DNA of 64,000 nt from Bacillus_BA songklensis (GTDB taxonomy: Bacteria; Bacillota; Bacilli; Bacillales; Bacillaceae_H), in contig NZ_JBHRZT010000067.1 in the NCBI RefSeq assembly GCF_042649685.1, forward strand, positions 1 through 64,000. Reading direction: 5' to 3'. Of this stretch, positions 52,193-59,692 are shown piece after piece; positions within the stretch are counted from its first letter, which is position 1; each line of letters begins with the position of its first letter. The translations under genes were made by a program, and so were the position numbers. A model generated the notes under the pieces. The model made no database searches, was not told the DNA's origin, and worked only from the letters and a program-made list of their open reading frames with translations.

Positions 52193-52366
52193 TTCAATAA
52201 AAATCATATTTTGTGATCTATTCGGAACTTACGGGACAGCCCTATTTATTGACAAATGTAAGGGTGCTGCCTGGAAGCGGATGGAATGGTGAAAGACCTC
52301 ACTTAATAACATTCATCATCCTCCAGCAATTATGGTAGGTGAAAAAACAAGGATAGGGGAAATAAG

Positions 52367-52969
52367 ATGTTTAAAAAAATTCTTTTAATCATAACAATAG
52401 GAGTATTGTTCACAGTTACGATTATGTTGAAGGTTGCCGGGGACTTTCTTGTTATGGATGAAAAGCCAGTGAAATCCGATGTGATCATCGTTTTAAGCGG
52501 TGGAGGGATTGAGCGTTTAGAAAAAGGCGTTGAGCTATATAAGAAAGGGTTTGCCCCTTACTTCATGATTTCGAACGGCCAAGAAGACGGATTATACGAA
52601 GCTGCACAAAAAATGGGAGTGCCTATTGATTCCATTATTTTAGAAAATAATGCAAGTAGTACGACGGAAAATGCATTATTTACGAAAAAACTCATGATGA
52701 AGCATAAATTTCAATCAGCTCTTGTCGTCTCCTCAAACTATCATATGAGAAGAGTCAAAACGAATTATTCAAAAGCGATTAAGAATACTGGAATCAAACT
52801 GGTATATTGCTCTGATGATAGTGATGAATATGACCCTGGTAGATGGTGGGCAACAAAAGAGGGAAGGCAAACCACCTATATAGAGTATATTAAGCTGGTT
52901 GGCAATTTCTTTGGATTTCACGGTAACGATGCTAAGAAGGAATTAAAGAATATGTTCTCATTTCATTGA
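52367..52969 (+). CDS. DUF218/YdcF family membrane-anchored protein
   Basis: The 200-residue protein has a membrane helix (ILLIITIGVLFTVTIMLKVA) and a DUF218 domain: KSDVIIVLSGGGIERLEKGV, YFMISNGQEDGLYEAAQKMG, TTENALFTKKLM, and ALVVSSNYHMRRVKTNYS. It is a close paralogue of the protein at 39544 (shared VSSNYHMRRVK, KSDVIIVLSG and the RWW near the C-terminus). GGGGAAATAAG precedes the ATG. The two copies bracket the second RiPP-like cluster and its beta-helix genes. Confidence 0.75.
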   Translation: MFKKILLIITIGVLFTVTIMLKVAGDFLVMDEKPVKSDVIIVLSGGGIERLEKGVELYKKGFAPYFMISNGQEDGLYEAAQKMGVPIDSIILENNASSTTENALFTKKLMMKHKFQSALVVSSNYHMRRVKTNYSKAIKNTGIKLVYCSDDSDEYDPGRWWATKEGRQTTYIEYIKLVGNFFGFHGNDAKKELKNMFSFH

Positions 52970-53350
52970 ACGAATGGCGCCCTTTCTAAACATTTTATTT
53001 ACAAAAAATTTATCATATACGTATTGAAGACAAACGTTCTATTACGTAGTATATAGATAAATTCACCTCATCTTCAGTCAAGTAATGGAAAAACTACCCC
53101 TAACACCTCGTTTTAGGATCAAATTTGCCGCTCCCTCTCTTTAAACCTATCAGTTAAGTAACACAACGACCGCAGGAATGCTCCATTCCATCTTTCTTTA
53201 TTATTTTTTAAATAGTTGGTTTAACCGTTCACTGATTTGGGTAGATACAATAATATGCTCGATTTATTAAAGTAAATGGCTTGCTTATACCTTTACGTTT
53301 TGCCATGTAATATCAAACAAAACATTTACAATTTCTTTTGCAGGAAGGTC
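52970..53350. other. Intergenic region with possible minus-strand gene relics
   Basis: No start-to-stop gene is supported. On the minus strand short frames without starts (for example EHIIVSTQISERLNQLFKK and a stop near 53205-53263) look like ends of lost genes, but I cannot name them. GTTCTAT near 53035 is a lone SinR-like half-site. Confidence 0.3.
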
Positions 53351-53473
53351 ATGGAAAGTAAACCATTAGATGAAAAATGGCTTAAGTTGTTGAAAGAGTT
53401 AGTGGAACCCGGAATATCGAAAGAAGAATTTAAGGGTTTTTTAGAAGCCAAAAAAGCTTCCAAAAGGGATTGA
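53351..53473 (+). CDS. SinI-like protein
   Basis: The 40-residue product is a SinI-type dimerisation unit: LDEKWLKLLKELVEPGISKE followed by EFKGFLEAKKAS. The ATG at 53351 is preceded by AGGAAGG at short spacing. A longer in-frame start at 53276 has no family match. It would antagonise a SinR-like regulator such as that at 40464 (compare its EEEWLSLIHELKEAGIDKED). Confidence 0.6.
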   Translation: MESKPLDEKWLKLLKELVEPGISKEEFKGFLEAKKASKRD

Positions 53474-53752
53474 GAAGATGGACAAAGATAAAAGGTAGAA
53501 AGAACTATATAAGTCTAACTTAAGTTTTTTAATCTCTGTCATCGAGTCTTGTTCTATTTGCGTTTTTTTGTTCTCTCATCTTAAGCAGACTTACAAAGGT
53601 CTTCGAATTTATATAGTAGACAAACCCTTTATGAACGAGATTACATGTCTAATTACCTAGGGGATGATCAGCTAAAAGAGAATTCGGAAGAAAAATATAA
53701 TAATAATTATTCGATAGACATAAAGTGACATTATTCTCCGGTTTTTATTTGG

Positions 53753-53850
53753 TAAAATATTCATAAAAAGACAAACGAATTGGAAGACGGGGAACAAAGC
53801 CAAGGGCCTAAGGAATATGTCCCACGGTAACCTGGGTATTTGATAAATTG
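53753..53850 (+). promoter_or_regulatory. Cyclic di-GMP-I (GEMM) riboswitch candidate
   Basis: After an extended -10 (TGGTAAAAT, to 53758), the leader has ACAAACG, GGAAG, GGGGAACAAAGCC, GGGCCTAAGG, TATG and CGGTAACCTGGGT in the order and spacing of class I c-di-GMP aptamers (CAAACC, GAAA, GGGACGCAAAGCC, GGCCTAA, GGTAGCCGGGTT). GTAACC at 53827-53832 can also pair with GGTTAC at 53857-53862, next to the start codon of the SinI-like gene, which would give a translational switch. The P2 stem looks weak, so a covariance-model check is needed to settle it. Confidence 0.58.
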
Positions 53851-53863
53851 GGGGAAGGTTACA

Positions 53864-53995
53864 ATGTCAAGTCGGATCGATGTCTTGGTAAAAAAACTGG
53901 ATGAAGAATGGATTGAACTCATTCAAATGGCACGTGAAATGGGAATAACGATTGAGGAAATTAGAGAATTCCTTGCTAGCGAGAGTAAGAAATAA
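53864..53995 (+). CDS. SinI-like protein under a riboswitch candidate
   Basis: The 43-residue protein starts MSSRIDVLVKKLDEEWIELI and continues QMAREMGITIEEIREFLASE, a SinI-type unit close to those at 615 and 1113. GGGGGAAGG lies 5-7 bp before the ATG. The leader looks like a c-di-GMP-I aptamer, so its synthesis may depend on c-di-GMP. As an anti-repressor it would then tie c-di-GMP level to SinR-controlled matrix genes. Confidence 0.72.
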   Translation: MSSRIDVLVKKLDEEWIELIQMAREMGITIEEIREFLASESKK

Positions 53996-54161
53996 AAAGA
54001 AATCCTTGTTTATCAGGAGTTTTTGAGATGGAACATATGGTAGAGGGTTTCTGTTTCTGAATTGATAGGAACAAAAGGTATATGGACAAGGGATAGAGGG
54101 AATCCTAATTGGATGGATTGACTTCCTTCTGGCAACAGTGTTTCAATGCTGAATAAAGATA

Positions 54162-54189
54162 TTGACACATCCAAAAATGTCGATATAAT
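54162..54189 (+). promoter_or_regulatory. Consensus promoter with palindromic operator for the ArsR-type gene
   Basis: TTGACA (54162-54167), 16 bp, TATAAT (54184-54189). The ATG of the regulator follows 7 bp later, so the transcript is probably leaderless. ATTGACA and TGTCGAT form an inverted repeat over the -35 and spacer, a likely self-repression site. Confidence 0.7.
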
Positions 54190-54196
54190 CAACACC

Positions 54197-54508
54197 ATGG
54201 ACTATATAACAATTTTTAAAACGTTAGCAAATGATACTCGTTTGCAAATCTTACGATGGTTAAAAGAACCTGAAGTGCATTTCCGTCCACAAGCGCATAT
54301 GTCTAAAGGAAGTGAGTTTCCAGGAGGCGTTTGTGTAGGAGATATTCAGGAAAAAGCCGGTTTATCACAATCCACGACTTCCCAATATTTATCCATGCTT
54401 CAACGGGCAGGGTTGTTAGAAGCAAAACGCATTGGACAATGGACTTATTACAGAAGAAACGAGGAGGCATTTCAACAACTGTCTCATTATTTTAGGGAGG
54501 AGTTATAA
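54197..54508 (+). CDS. ArsR-family transcriptional regulator
   Basis: The 103-residue protein has a winged helix-turn-helix: MDYITIFKTLANDTRLQILR, then VGDIQEKAGLSQSTTSQYLS for the recognition helix and RIGQWTYYRRNEEAF for the wing. An insert with QAHMSKGSEFPGGVCVGDI holds the only Cys. It probably controls the redox genes that follow (DsbA-like, old yellow enzyme and others), as a thiol or electrophile sensor, but that is inferred from context. An upstream in-frame ATG at 54146 lies before the promoter and cannot be used. Confidence 0.78.
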   Translation: MDYITIFKTLANDTRLQILRWLKEPEVHFRPQAHMSKGSEFPGGVCVGDIQEKAGLSQSTTSQYLSMLQRAGLLEAKRIGQWTYYRRNEEAFQQLSHYFREEL

Positions 54509-54734
54509 GCTGCTCTTTGAACAATGTCTCATTGTTCATTTTTTTAGAAGTTTATATCGGTAATTCCCGATATATAAATATAAGGTGTAAAAGTGAAATG
54601 AGCTTGATTTAGTTCTTTAAACAATGGCACATGATAAATATTCATTTATCACGCATAAGTAACTTTCTGAAAGTAAAAGTAAATAATAAAAAATGGGGTT
54701 TATATCAAATGAAAGTAAGTGTATTAGATTAATC

Positions 54735-54842
54735 ATGCAACAAGCATTAGATCTTTATGTAAAAAACTTTAAACTATCCGATCGATTGGCGGAACCAAAA
54801 GTTCTGGCGGCCATGAAAGTCATTATGGCAGATACGGATTAA
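54735..54842 (+). pseudogene. Fragment of a luciferase-like flavin monooxygenase gene
   Basis: The 35-codon frame encodes QQALDLYVKNFKLSDRLAEP followed by KVLAAMKVIMADTD. This resembles the internal segment of bacterial luciferase-like (LLM) oxidoreductases (ALxxYxxNFxPSxxLxxPYVMV...ADTDEEA). The rest of the gene is missing. No ribosome binding site is seen. The surrounding gap (54509-54960) has no other gene. Confidence 0.45.
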
Positions 54843-54960
54843 CTTAGATTGCTTATCCCATTAAGCAATATGTTAGACACATATACAGGTATATGTATAT
54901 AATAACATTTGAATTAATATATCTTGAATTAAATATAAATGGCGGAAAGAAGTGTGTACT

Positions 54961-55608
54961 ATGTCATTGAAGATAAAGGTTTATTCAGACTATGTTTGTC
55001 CATTTTGTTTTTTAGCAGAAAAACCGCTTGAAGAGGCCGTAAAAGGGAAAGATGTAGAAGTGGAATGGATGCCTTATGAGCTGCGCCCATACCCTAATGA
55101 AACGTTGCGACCTGAAGGAGATTATTTACAAAGTACCTGGAAACAATCGGTGTATCCAATGGCTGAACAGATGGGGGTTCACATTGTGCTGCCGAAAGTA
55201 TCGCCGCAACCGTATACTCATTTAGCCTTCGAGGGGTACCAATATGCAAAGGAAAAAGGGAAAGGCAATGAGTACAATGACCGTATGCTTCGTGCTTTCT
55301 TTCAAGAAGAACAAGATATTGGAGACATCGATGTTTTAACAAAACTAGCGGGTGAAATTGGATTGGATGAAACAGAATACCGAGCAGCCCTAGAAACAAG
55401 AAAATACAAAGAAGAACATCAAAAAGCCCTTCAACATGCCTACACAGAAGCAAATATCACGGCGGTCCCTACGTTTGTGATCGGCGGTACGACCATCGCA
55501 GGTGTTCGTTCAAAGGAAACCATTGAACAAATGATTAATGATGAACTAAAAAAACAAAAACCTGACCTTTTAATAGAAGGGATGGCCTGTGGAGTAGATG
55601 GCTGTTAA
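54961..55608 (+). CDS. FrnE-like DsbA-family oxidoreductase
   Basis: The 215-residue protein has a thioredoxin fold with an inserted helical domain. The active site CPFC is in VYSDYVCPFCFLAEKPLEEA, the cis-Pro segment is ITAVPTFVIGG, and the C-terminus carries a second Cys pair (GMACGVDGC). FrnE/YwbO-type proteins are cytoplasmic disulfide oxidoreductases or isomerases tied to oxidative stress. The ATG at 54961 follows a weak AAAGAAG; GTG 54952 is possible. It starts a row of redox genes. Confidence 0.82.
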   Translation: MSLKIKVYSDYVCPFCFLAEKPLEEAVKGKDVEVEWMPYELRPYPNETLRPEGDYLQSTWKQSVYPMAEQMGVHIVLPKVSPQPYTHLAFEGYQYAKEKGKGNEYNDRMLRAFFQEEQDIGDIDVLTKLAGEIGLDETEYRAALETRKYKEEHQKALQHAYTEANITAVPTFVIGGTTIAGVRSKETIEQMINDELKKQKPDLLIEGMACGVDGC

Positions 55609-55674
55609 ATAGAATGTTTTTATTCGCAATGGAACATACTATGGATTGTTTTTTATATAGGAAGGAGTTTTATG

Positions 55675-56808
55675 ATGGCTGAGACAAACCGATTATTTGA
55701 AACAGTCAAACTAGGCAGTACTACATTAGACAACCGTGTAGGTGTTGCTCCAATGACACGTACGAGCGCGACACCTGAAGGGTTGGCAACGGATCAGATG
55801 GCATCATATTACACAAAATTTGCCCGCGGCGGGTTTGGACTCATTATTACGGAAGGTATTTACCCCGATGACAAGTATAGTCAAGGATATTTGAACCAGC
55901 CAGGAATCATTAACGATGAGCAAGTGCAGGCATGGAAAAAAGTGACGGATTCCGTTCATCAAGAAGGCAGTAAAATCTTTGCTCAGTTAATGCATGCAGG
56001 AGCCCTTTCTCAAGGAAACCGTTTTGTAAAAGAAACAATCGGTCCTTCTGCTGTTCAACCGAAGGGGGAGCAATTGGGGATTTATGGTGGAGAAGGCCCT
56101 TTCCCAATGCCAAAAGAAGCGACAAAAGACGATATTGCAGAGGTTATTAAAGGTTTTGCTGATGCTGCCAAACGGGCAAAAGAGGCAGGATTTGACGGAG
56201 TTGAGATTCATGGAGCCAATGGGTACATCTTGGACCAATTCCTGACAGATTATATGAATCAACGCACAGATGAATACGGCGGTTCGACAGAGAATCGTGT
56301 TCGCCTGCTGGTGGAGGTTGTTCGAGCTGTTCGTGAAGCAGTTGGACAGGACTATACAGTTGGAATCCGTATTTCACAAGGAAAGGTAAATGATTTCCAT
56401 CATAAGTGGGCGGGTAAAGAAAATGATGCCGAAATCATCTTTGGCCAATTAGGAAATTCTGGTGTTGATTTTATTCATGTTACAGAATATGAAGCATGGC
56501 AGCCTGCTTTCCCGGAAGGTGAGGGTACAAGTGCGTTAGACTCCACCTTTGGTGATAAGGGTGTTACTCTTGCAGCGCTGGCCAAAAAATATGGAGAAGT
56601 ATCGGTTGTAGCCAATGGACATCTTGAGAATCCTGACAAGGCTAGAGAAATCATTGAAAAAGGGGAGGTTGATGTTATTACAATCGGTCGTGGAGCTCTT
56701 GCGAATGGTGATTGGGTAAACAAAGTGAAGAATGGTGAGCCATTAGAAGAGTTTAACCCGGAAAAAGTCTTAAGCCCGGATGCGAAAATCAAAGATTTTG
56801 AAGCGTGA
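55675..56808 (+). CDS. NADH:flavin oxidoreductase, old yellow enzyme family
   Basis: The 377-residue TIM-barrel flavoprotein has RVGVAPMTRTSATPEGLATD, FAQLMHAGALSQGNRF (His in the FMN/substrate site), FDGVEIHGANGYILDQFLTD and QRTDEYGGSTENRVRLLVEV. It should reduce activated alkenes or quinone-like electrophiles with FMN. AAGGAG precedes two adjacent ATGs; the second (55675) is better spaced. It lies between FrnE-like and tautomerase genes. Confidence 0.85.
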   Translation: MAETNRLFETVKLGSTTLDNRVGVAPMTRTSATPEGLATDQMASYYTKFARGGFGLIITEGIYPDDKYSQGYLNQPGIINDEQVQAWKKVTDSVHQEGSKIFAQLMHAGALSQGNRFVKETIGPSAVQPKGEQLGIYGGEGPFPMPKEATKDDIAEVIKGFADAAKRAKEAGFDGVEIHGANGYILDQFLTDYMNQRTDEYGGSTENRVRLLVEVVRAVREAVGQDYTVGIRISQGKVNDFHHKWAGKENDAEIIFGQLGNSGVDFIHVTEYEAWQPAFPEGEGTSALDSTFGDKGVTLAALAKKYGEVSVVANGHLENPDKAREIIEKGEVDVITIGRGALANGDWVNKVKNGEPLEEFNPEKVLSPDAKIKDFEA

Positions 56809-56874
56809 AAACAGTGAAGAATGGGTAAAAGCTCTTGGGAAGAGAGAGAAATAAGAAGGGAAGGTTGAACACAG

Positions 56875-57066
56875 ATGCCGTTTATTACAGTGAAGGTATT
56901 AGAAGGAAAGACGAAAGAACAAAAAAGGGAACTTGTAGAGAAAATGACAGAATTGGTTTCCCAAACATTTGAGGTTGAAAAAGATCGTGTGTTTATCTTC
57001 ATTGAAGATTTGCAAAAAGATAATTACGGAAAACAAGGAAAACTATTTTCAGATCTTGAGGCTTGA
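56875..57066 (+). CDS. 4-oxalocrotonate tautomerase family protein
   Basis: The 63-residue protein starts MPFITVKVLEGKTKEQKREL, exposing Pro at the mature N-terminus as catalytic base, with VEKMTELVSQTFEVEKDRVF and FIEDLQKDNYGKQG. The family works as a hexamer of small subunits and moves double bonds in keto acids. GGAAGG is upstream. The usual Arg11 and Arg39 of 4-OT are not both kept, so the substrate may differ. Confidence 0.8.
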   Translation: MPFITVKVLEGKTKEQKRELVEKMTELVSQTFEVEKDRVFIFIEDLQKDNYGKQGKLFSDLEA

Positions 57067-57294
57067 ATAAGAGAGAATGGTAATATGATTGCCTGGCCAT
57101 CATAGCAGCCATTCCTGCGATAAAGGTCGTATGTTGACCAACAAATTGATGGTAAATCAACGGTAACTTTAAACATACTAAAGGTATGAGAGATTTGAAA
57201 AACTAAGTAAACGGACTCCATTCATATTTCGACAATGGCTATAGGATCAGTAGAAGAGGCTTTTGGAGGCTGGCACATTTAAGGAGGAATTCAC

Positions 57295-57735
57295 GTGGAA
57301 AATAAATTAACTTTTCATGTAGCAGGGAATACCAAGGGAATGCAGACGGTAGTAAAATCCGGGAATCACACGATTACGATTGATGAACCCCCAACTATGG
57401 GTGGACAAGATACAGGAGCCGATCCATTAACAACATTATTAAGTGCCCTTGCCGGCTGTGAAAATGTAGTGGCAAACGTAGTGGCTAAAGAATTAAATTT
57501 CGATTTACAAGGAATAGAATTTGATATTAAAGGTATTTTGGATCCAAGAGGATTCATGGGTGATCCGAATGTTAGGCCGTATTTCGAGAAAGTAACGATT
57601 CATGCAAAGGTTAAAACGAGTGAGTCCCAGGAACGAATCAATGAGCTGCAAAGAATAACTGATTCTCGTTGTCCCGTTTACACCACTCTTAAGGCGGCTA
57701 ATGTTGAACTGGAAACAAATTGGACAAAGGCATAA
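57295..57735 (+). CDS. OsmC-family peroxiredoxin-like protein
   Basis: The 146-residue protein has the two Cys of OsmC/Ohr enzymes: one in LSALAGCENVVANVVAKELN (about residue 52) and one in ITDSRCPVYTTLKAANV (about residue 124). It reduces organic hydroperoxides in the cytoplasm. It begins with GTG after AAGGAGG. The 228-bp gap before it has no supported gene. Confidence 0.85.
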   Translation: MENKLTFHVAGNTKGMQTVVKSGNHTITIDEPPTMGGQDTGADPLTTLLSALAGCENVVANVVAKELNFDLQGIEFDIKGILDPRGFMGDPNVRPYFEKVTIHAKVKTSESQERINELQRITDSRCPVYTTLKAANVELETNWTKA

Positions 57736-57789
57736 TAAATTGATGGCAAATTCAAATTTGATAGAAGAATGTTGATACAAAATAACAGT

Positions 57790-57860
57790 GGAGGGTGACT
57801 CAAACGGAGGGTGACTCAAACGCATTGTTTTTTATGCCTTTGAGCCACCTGCTTTTTTTC
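57790..57860 (+). terminator. 16-bp tandem repeat merged with a terminator
   Basis: GGAGGGTGACTCAAAC occurs twice in direct succession (57790-57805, 57806-57821). GTGACTCAAACGCAT of the second copy pairs with ATGCCTTTGAGCCAC, followed by CTGCTTTTTTTC. The duplication adds a spare left arm to the hairpin. Confidence 0.65.
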
Positions 57861-57882
57861 TTTGACAAAAAGCGTGTTTTAT

Positions 57883-58467
57883 TTATGTTTTCTCGAATTT
57901 TCGCTTCGTTCGTATTGCAGCCGAAATGGCAATGACAAGCCCTCCTGCTGCATCGGCGGTTAAGTCAATCATTGTGTCTGTATTTCCGCCGCCTTGCATT
58001 GTCATGTCGAAGAATTGGTCTCCGCTGAACTCATAGATTTCCCAAAGTACGCCGCCAAGCACAGCGAATGATAGCACGAATAAAAAGACAAGCCAACAGG
58101 ATATATCATGGCGTGCTTGTTTGTGCGTCATCCGTTCAAACAGGGCAATGGCTACAAAACCAAGGAGAGCGCCGCTTAAGAAGTGCAAGAATGTGTCCCA
58201 CCAGCCCAAACCATAAAAACCTAAAATAGAGCCCAAAAATTGGGATCCAAATATGAATGCCAAGTATGAAAGCATGATGGGCATGTTAAATTTAATCTTT
58301 GTAAAACGCACTAATATCAGTGGTACAGCTCCACATATAATACCACCTATGGCTATTAAATAACGGTAGGAGTCATCTTTACTAAAATAAAAGACGAACA
58401 AAGCTGCCATGAATAGAACATAAATTAAACTAATAATGATGATGACTTTGCGTTTCACCTGTTTCAC
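57883..58467 (-). CDS. DUF2238/YjdF-like integral membrane protein
   Basis: The 194-residue protein has about six membrane helices. GLGWWDTFLHFLSGALLGFV, GVLWEIYEFSGDQFF and DTMIDLTADAAGGLVIAI match the conserved WWD..LH..SG, WE.YEF and D...D....GG pattern of the YjdF/DUF2238 group. Function is not established. GAGGTG precedes the ATG. It is read against its neighbours and has no obvious partner. Confidence 0.7.
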   Translation of the reverse strand: MKQVKRKVIIIISLIYVLFMAALFVFYFSKDDSYRYLIAIGGIICGAVPLILVRFTKIKFNMPIMLSYLAFIFGSQFLGSILGFYGLGWWDTFLHFLSGALLGFVAIALFERMTHKQARHDISCWLVFLFVLSFAVLGGVLWEIYEFSGDQFFDMTMQGGGNTDTMIDLTADAAGGLVIAISAAIRTKRKFEKT

Positions 58468-58540
58468 CTCTTTACAAACAATTCCTATATAGAGTATTGC
58501 CTTTCTGCACTAAATAAACCCAATCTTGCTTAACTATTTA

Positions 58541-58606
58541 TGTATAAGCGGTTGCCAAGCGACATTAAGGGTTCTTGTCCACCGCTTATATGAGAACCTT
58601 TTTAGT
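58541..58606. repeat. Dispersed structured repeat, copy 1
   Basis: TATAAGCGGT pairs with ACCGCTTATA around TTGCCAAGCGACATTAAGGG-type loop sequence, and TGAGAACCTTTTT follows. The opposite-strand copy at 59565-59640 has the same layout with different but still paired stem bases. A half copy is at 61651-61680. Confidence 0.6.
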
Positions 58607-58777
58607 TTATTCTTGTTTGCGTAGTTGGTTCCGTCCTTATTGTTGTTTCGTCTAAAAATAGGTTAAAAGAGGAGGAAATCGCGGCTTTAGAAGAGAAAGC
58701 ATAGAAGAGGATCATACATAGTAAACCAAAATGAGGTTCAAGTACCAACATATTTTTTAAGGAAAGGAAGTATTCTA

Positions 58778-59374
58778 ATGCAGTTTGATCCAACTCAACT
58801 CAGTACAAAAGAAGTTTATAAACTATTAATCGGTTCTGTTGTCCCGCGGCCAATCGCCTGGGTATCAACTATATCGGAGGACGGGTCCTTAAATCTCGCA
58901 CCTTTTAGCTTTTTCACCGTAGCGTCAAGGCAGCCGCCGATGCTATGTATTTCCATTGGACCGGGAGTTGGAGAGAGGGAAGGAACGGAAAAGGATACAC
59001 TTGTTAATATCCGTTCCCAAAAAGAGTTTGTCATTAATGTTGTCCCATCCTATTTAGGAAATGAAATGCAAAAAAGTTCGGAAAACTTTCCAAGTGCAGT
59101 GAATGAATTCGAGGCCGCGGGTCTTACGGCGATTAATAGTGAAATGGTTAAGCCCAAGCGGGTAAAAGAAGCTCCTATTCAAATGGAATGCCGTTTAGAA
59201 CAAATCATTCCCCTCGGGAGCGATCATTTAATAATTGGGAAAATGGTTTACTACCATATTCAAGATGAATACTATTTAGGAAACTACAAAGTTGATTTAG
59301 AAAAGTTGCGGCCTCTTGGAAGGCTGGCAGGCAACTATAGTGAAAGCACTGAATTTTTTTCTTTGCCAAAATAA
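58778..59374 (+). CDS. Flavin reductase-like domain protein
   Basis: The 198-residue protein has the FMN-binding split-barrel pattern: QLSTKEVYKLLIGSVVPRPI, AWVSTISEDGSLNLAPFSFF, TVASRQPPMLCISIGPG and KEFVINVVPSYLGNEM. Members reduce flavins or bind FMN as flavoredoxins. GGAAAGGAAG precedes the ATG. It stands alone between two copies of an inverted dispersed repeat and ends in a strong terminator. Confidence 0.82.
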   Translation: MQFDPTQLSTKEVYKLLIGSVVPRPIAWVSTISEDGSLNLAPFSFFTVASRQPPMLCISIGPGVGEREGTEKDTLVNIRSQKEFVINVVPSYLGNEMQKSSENFPSAVNEFEAAGLTAINSEMVKPKRVKEAPIQMECRLEQIIPLGSDHLIIGKMVYYHIQDEYYLGNYKVDLEKLRPLGRLAGNYSESTEFFSLPK

Positions 59375-59378
59375 AGTC

Positions 59379-59420
59379 AGCCCCCGCTCGTTAAAGCTTT
59401 AACATAGCGGGGGCTGCTCT
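59379..59420 (+). terminator. Rho-independent terminator after the flavin reductase gene
   Basis: AGCCCCCGCT pairs perfectly with AGCGGGGGCT, followed by GCTCTTTTC. Confidence 0.85.
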
Positions 59421-59564
59421 TTTCATAAACGGGGTTATATCAACAAAACGGAAGCCCTTTAAAGGCTTGGCACCAAAATATATGAATACTATTTAATTTT
59501 TTAACATCAAGTTTCACCCTTGATCCTCTTATGTCTCTTCTGGTTTTCTCATCTCGAATCAACG

Positions 59565-59640
59565 AAAAAGGTTCTCATATAAGGCTTTGTCAAGAGACCG
59601 TAAGGTAAATTGGCAAAGCCTTATGCGTAAATAAATGGAC
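59565..59640. repeat. Dispersed structured repeat, copy 2 (inverted)
   Basis: AAAAAGGTTCTCATATAAG matches the reverse complement of copy 1, then ATAAGGCTTTG pairs with CAAAGCCTTAT, then GCGTAAATAA. Relative to copy 1 the stem changed on both sides (GCGGT/ACCGC to GGCTTTG/CAAAGCC), keeping pairing. Confidence 0.6.
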
Positions 59641-59671
59641 ATGGATGCTCTTTATCCATGTCCATTTATTT
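59629..59671 (-). terminator. Rho-independent terminator of ndh
   Basis: TAAATAAATGGACATGGAT pairs with ATCCATGTCCATTTATTTA around GCTCTTT. It partly overlaps the end of the inverted repeat copy. It lies 22 bp beyond the ndh stop on the minus strand. Confidence 0.75.
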
Positions 59672-59692
59672 ATGTGGATTTATATATCCAAA

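Noticed and set aside
54146..54196. Longer N-terminus for the ArsR-type regulator
   Set aside because: It contains the consensus -35 and -10 boxes, so it cannot be transcribed from that promoter.
57790..57821. CRISPR-like repeat
   Set aside because: Only two contiguous 16-bp copies without spacers; it is part of a terminator.
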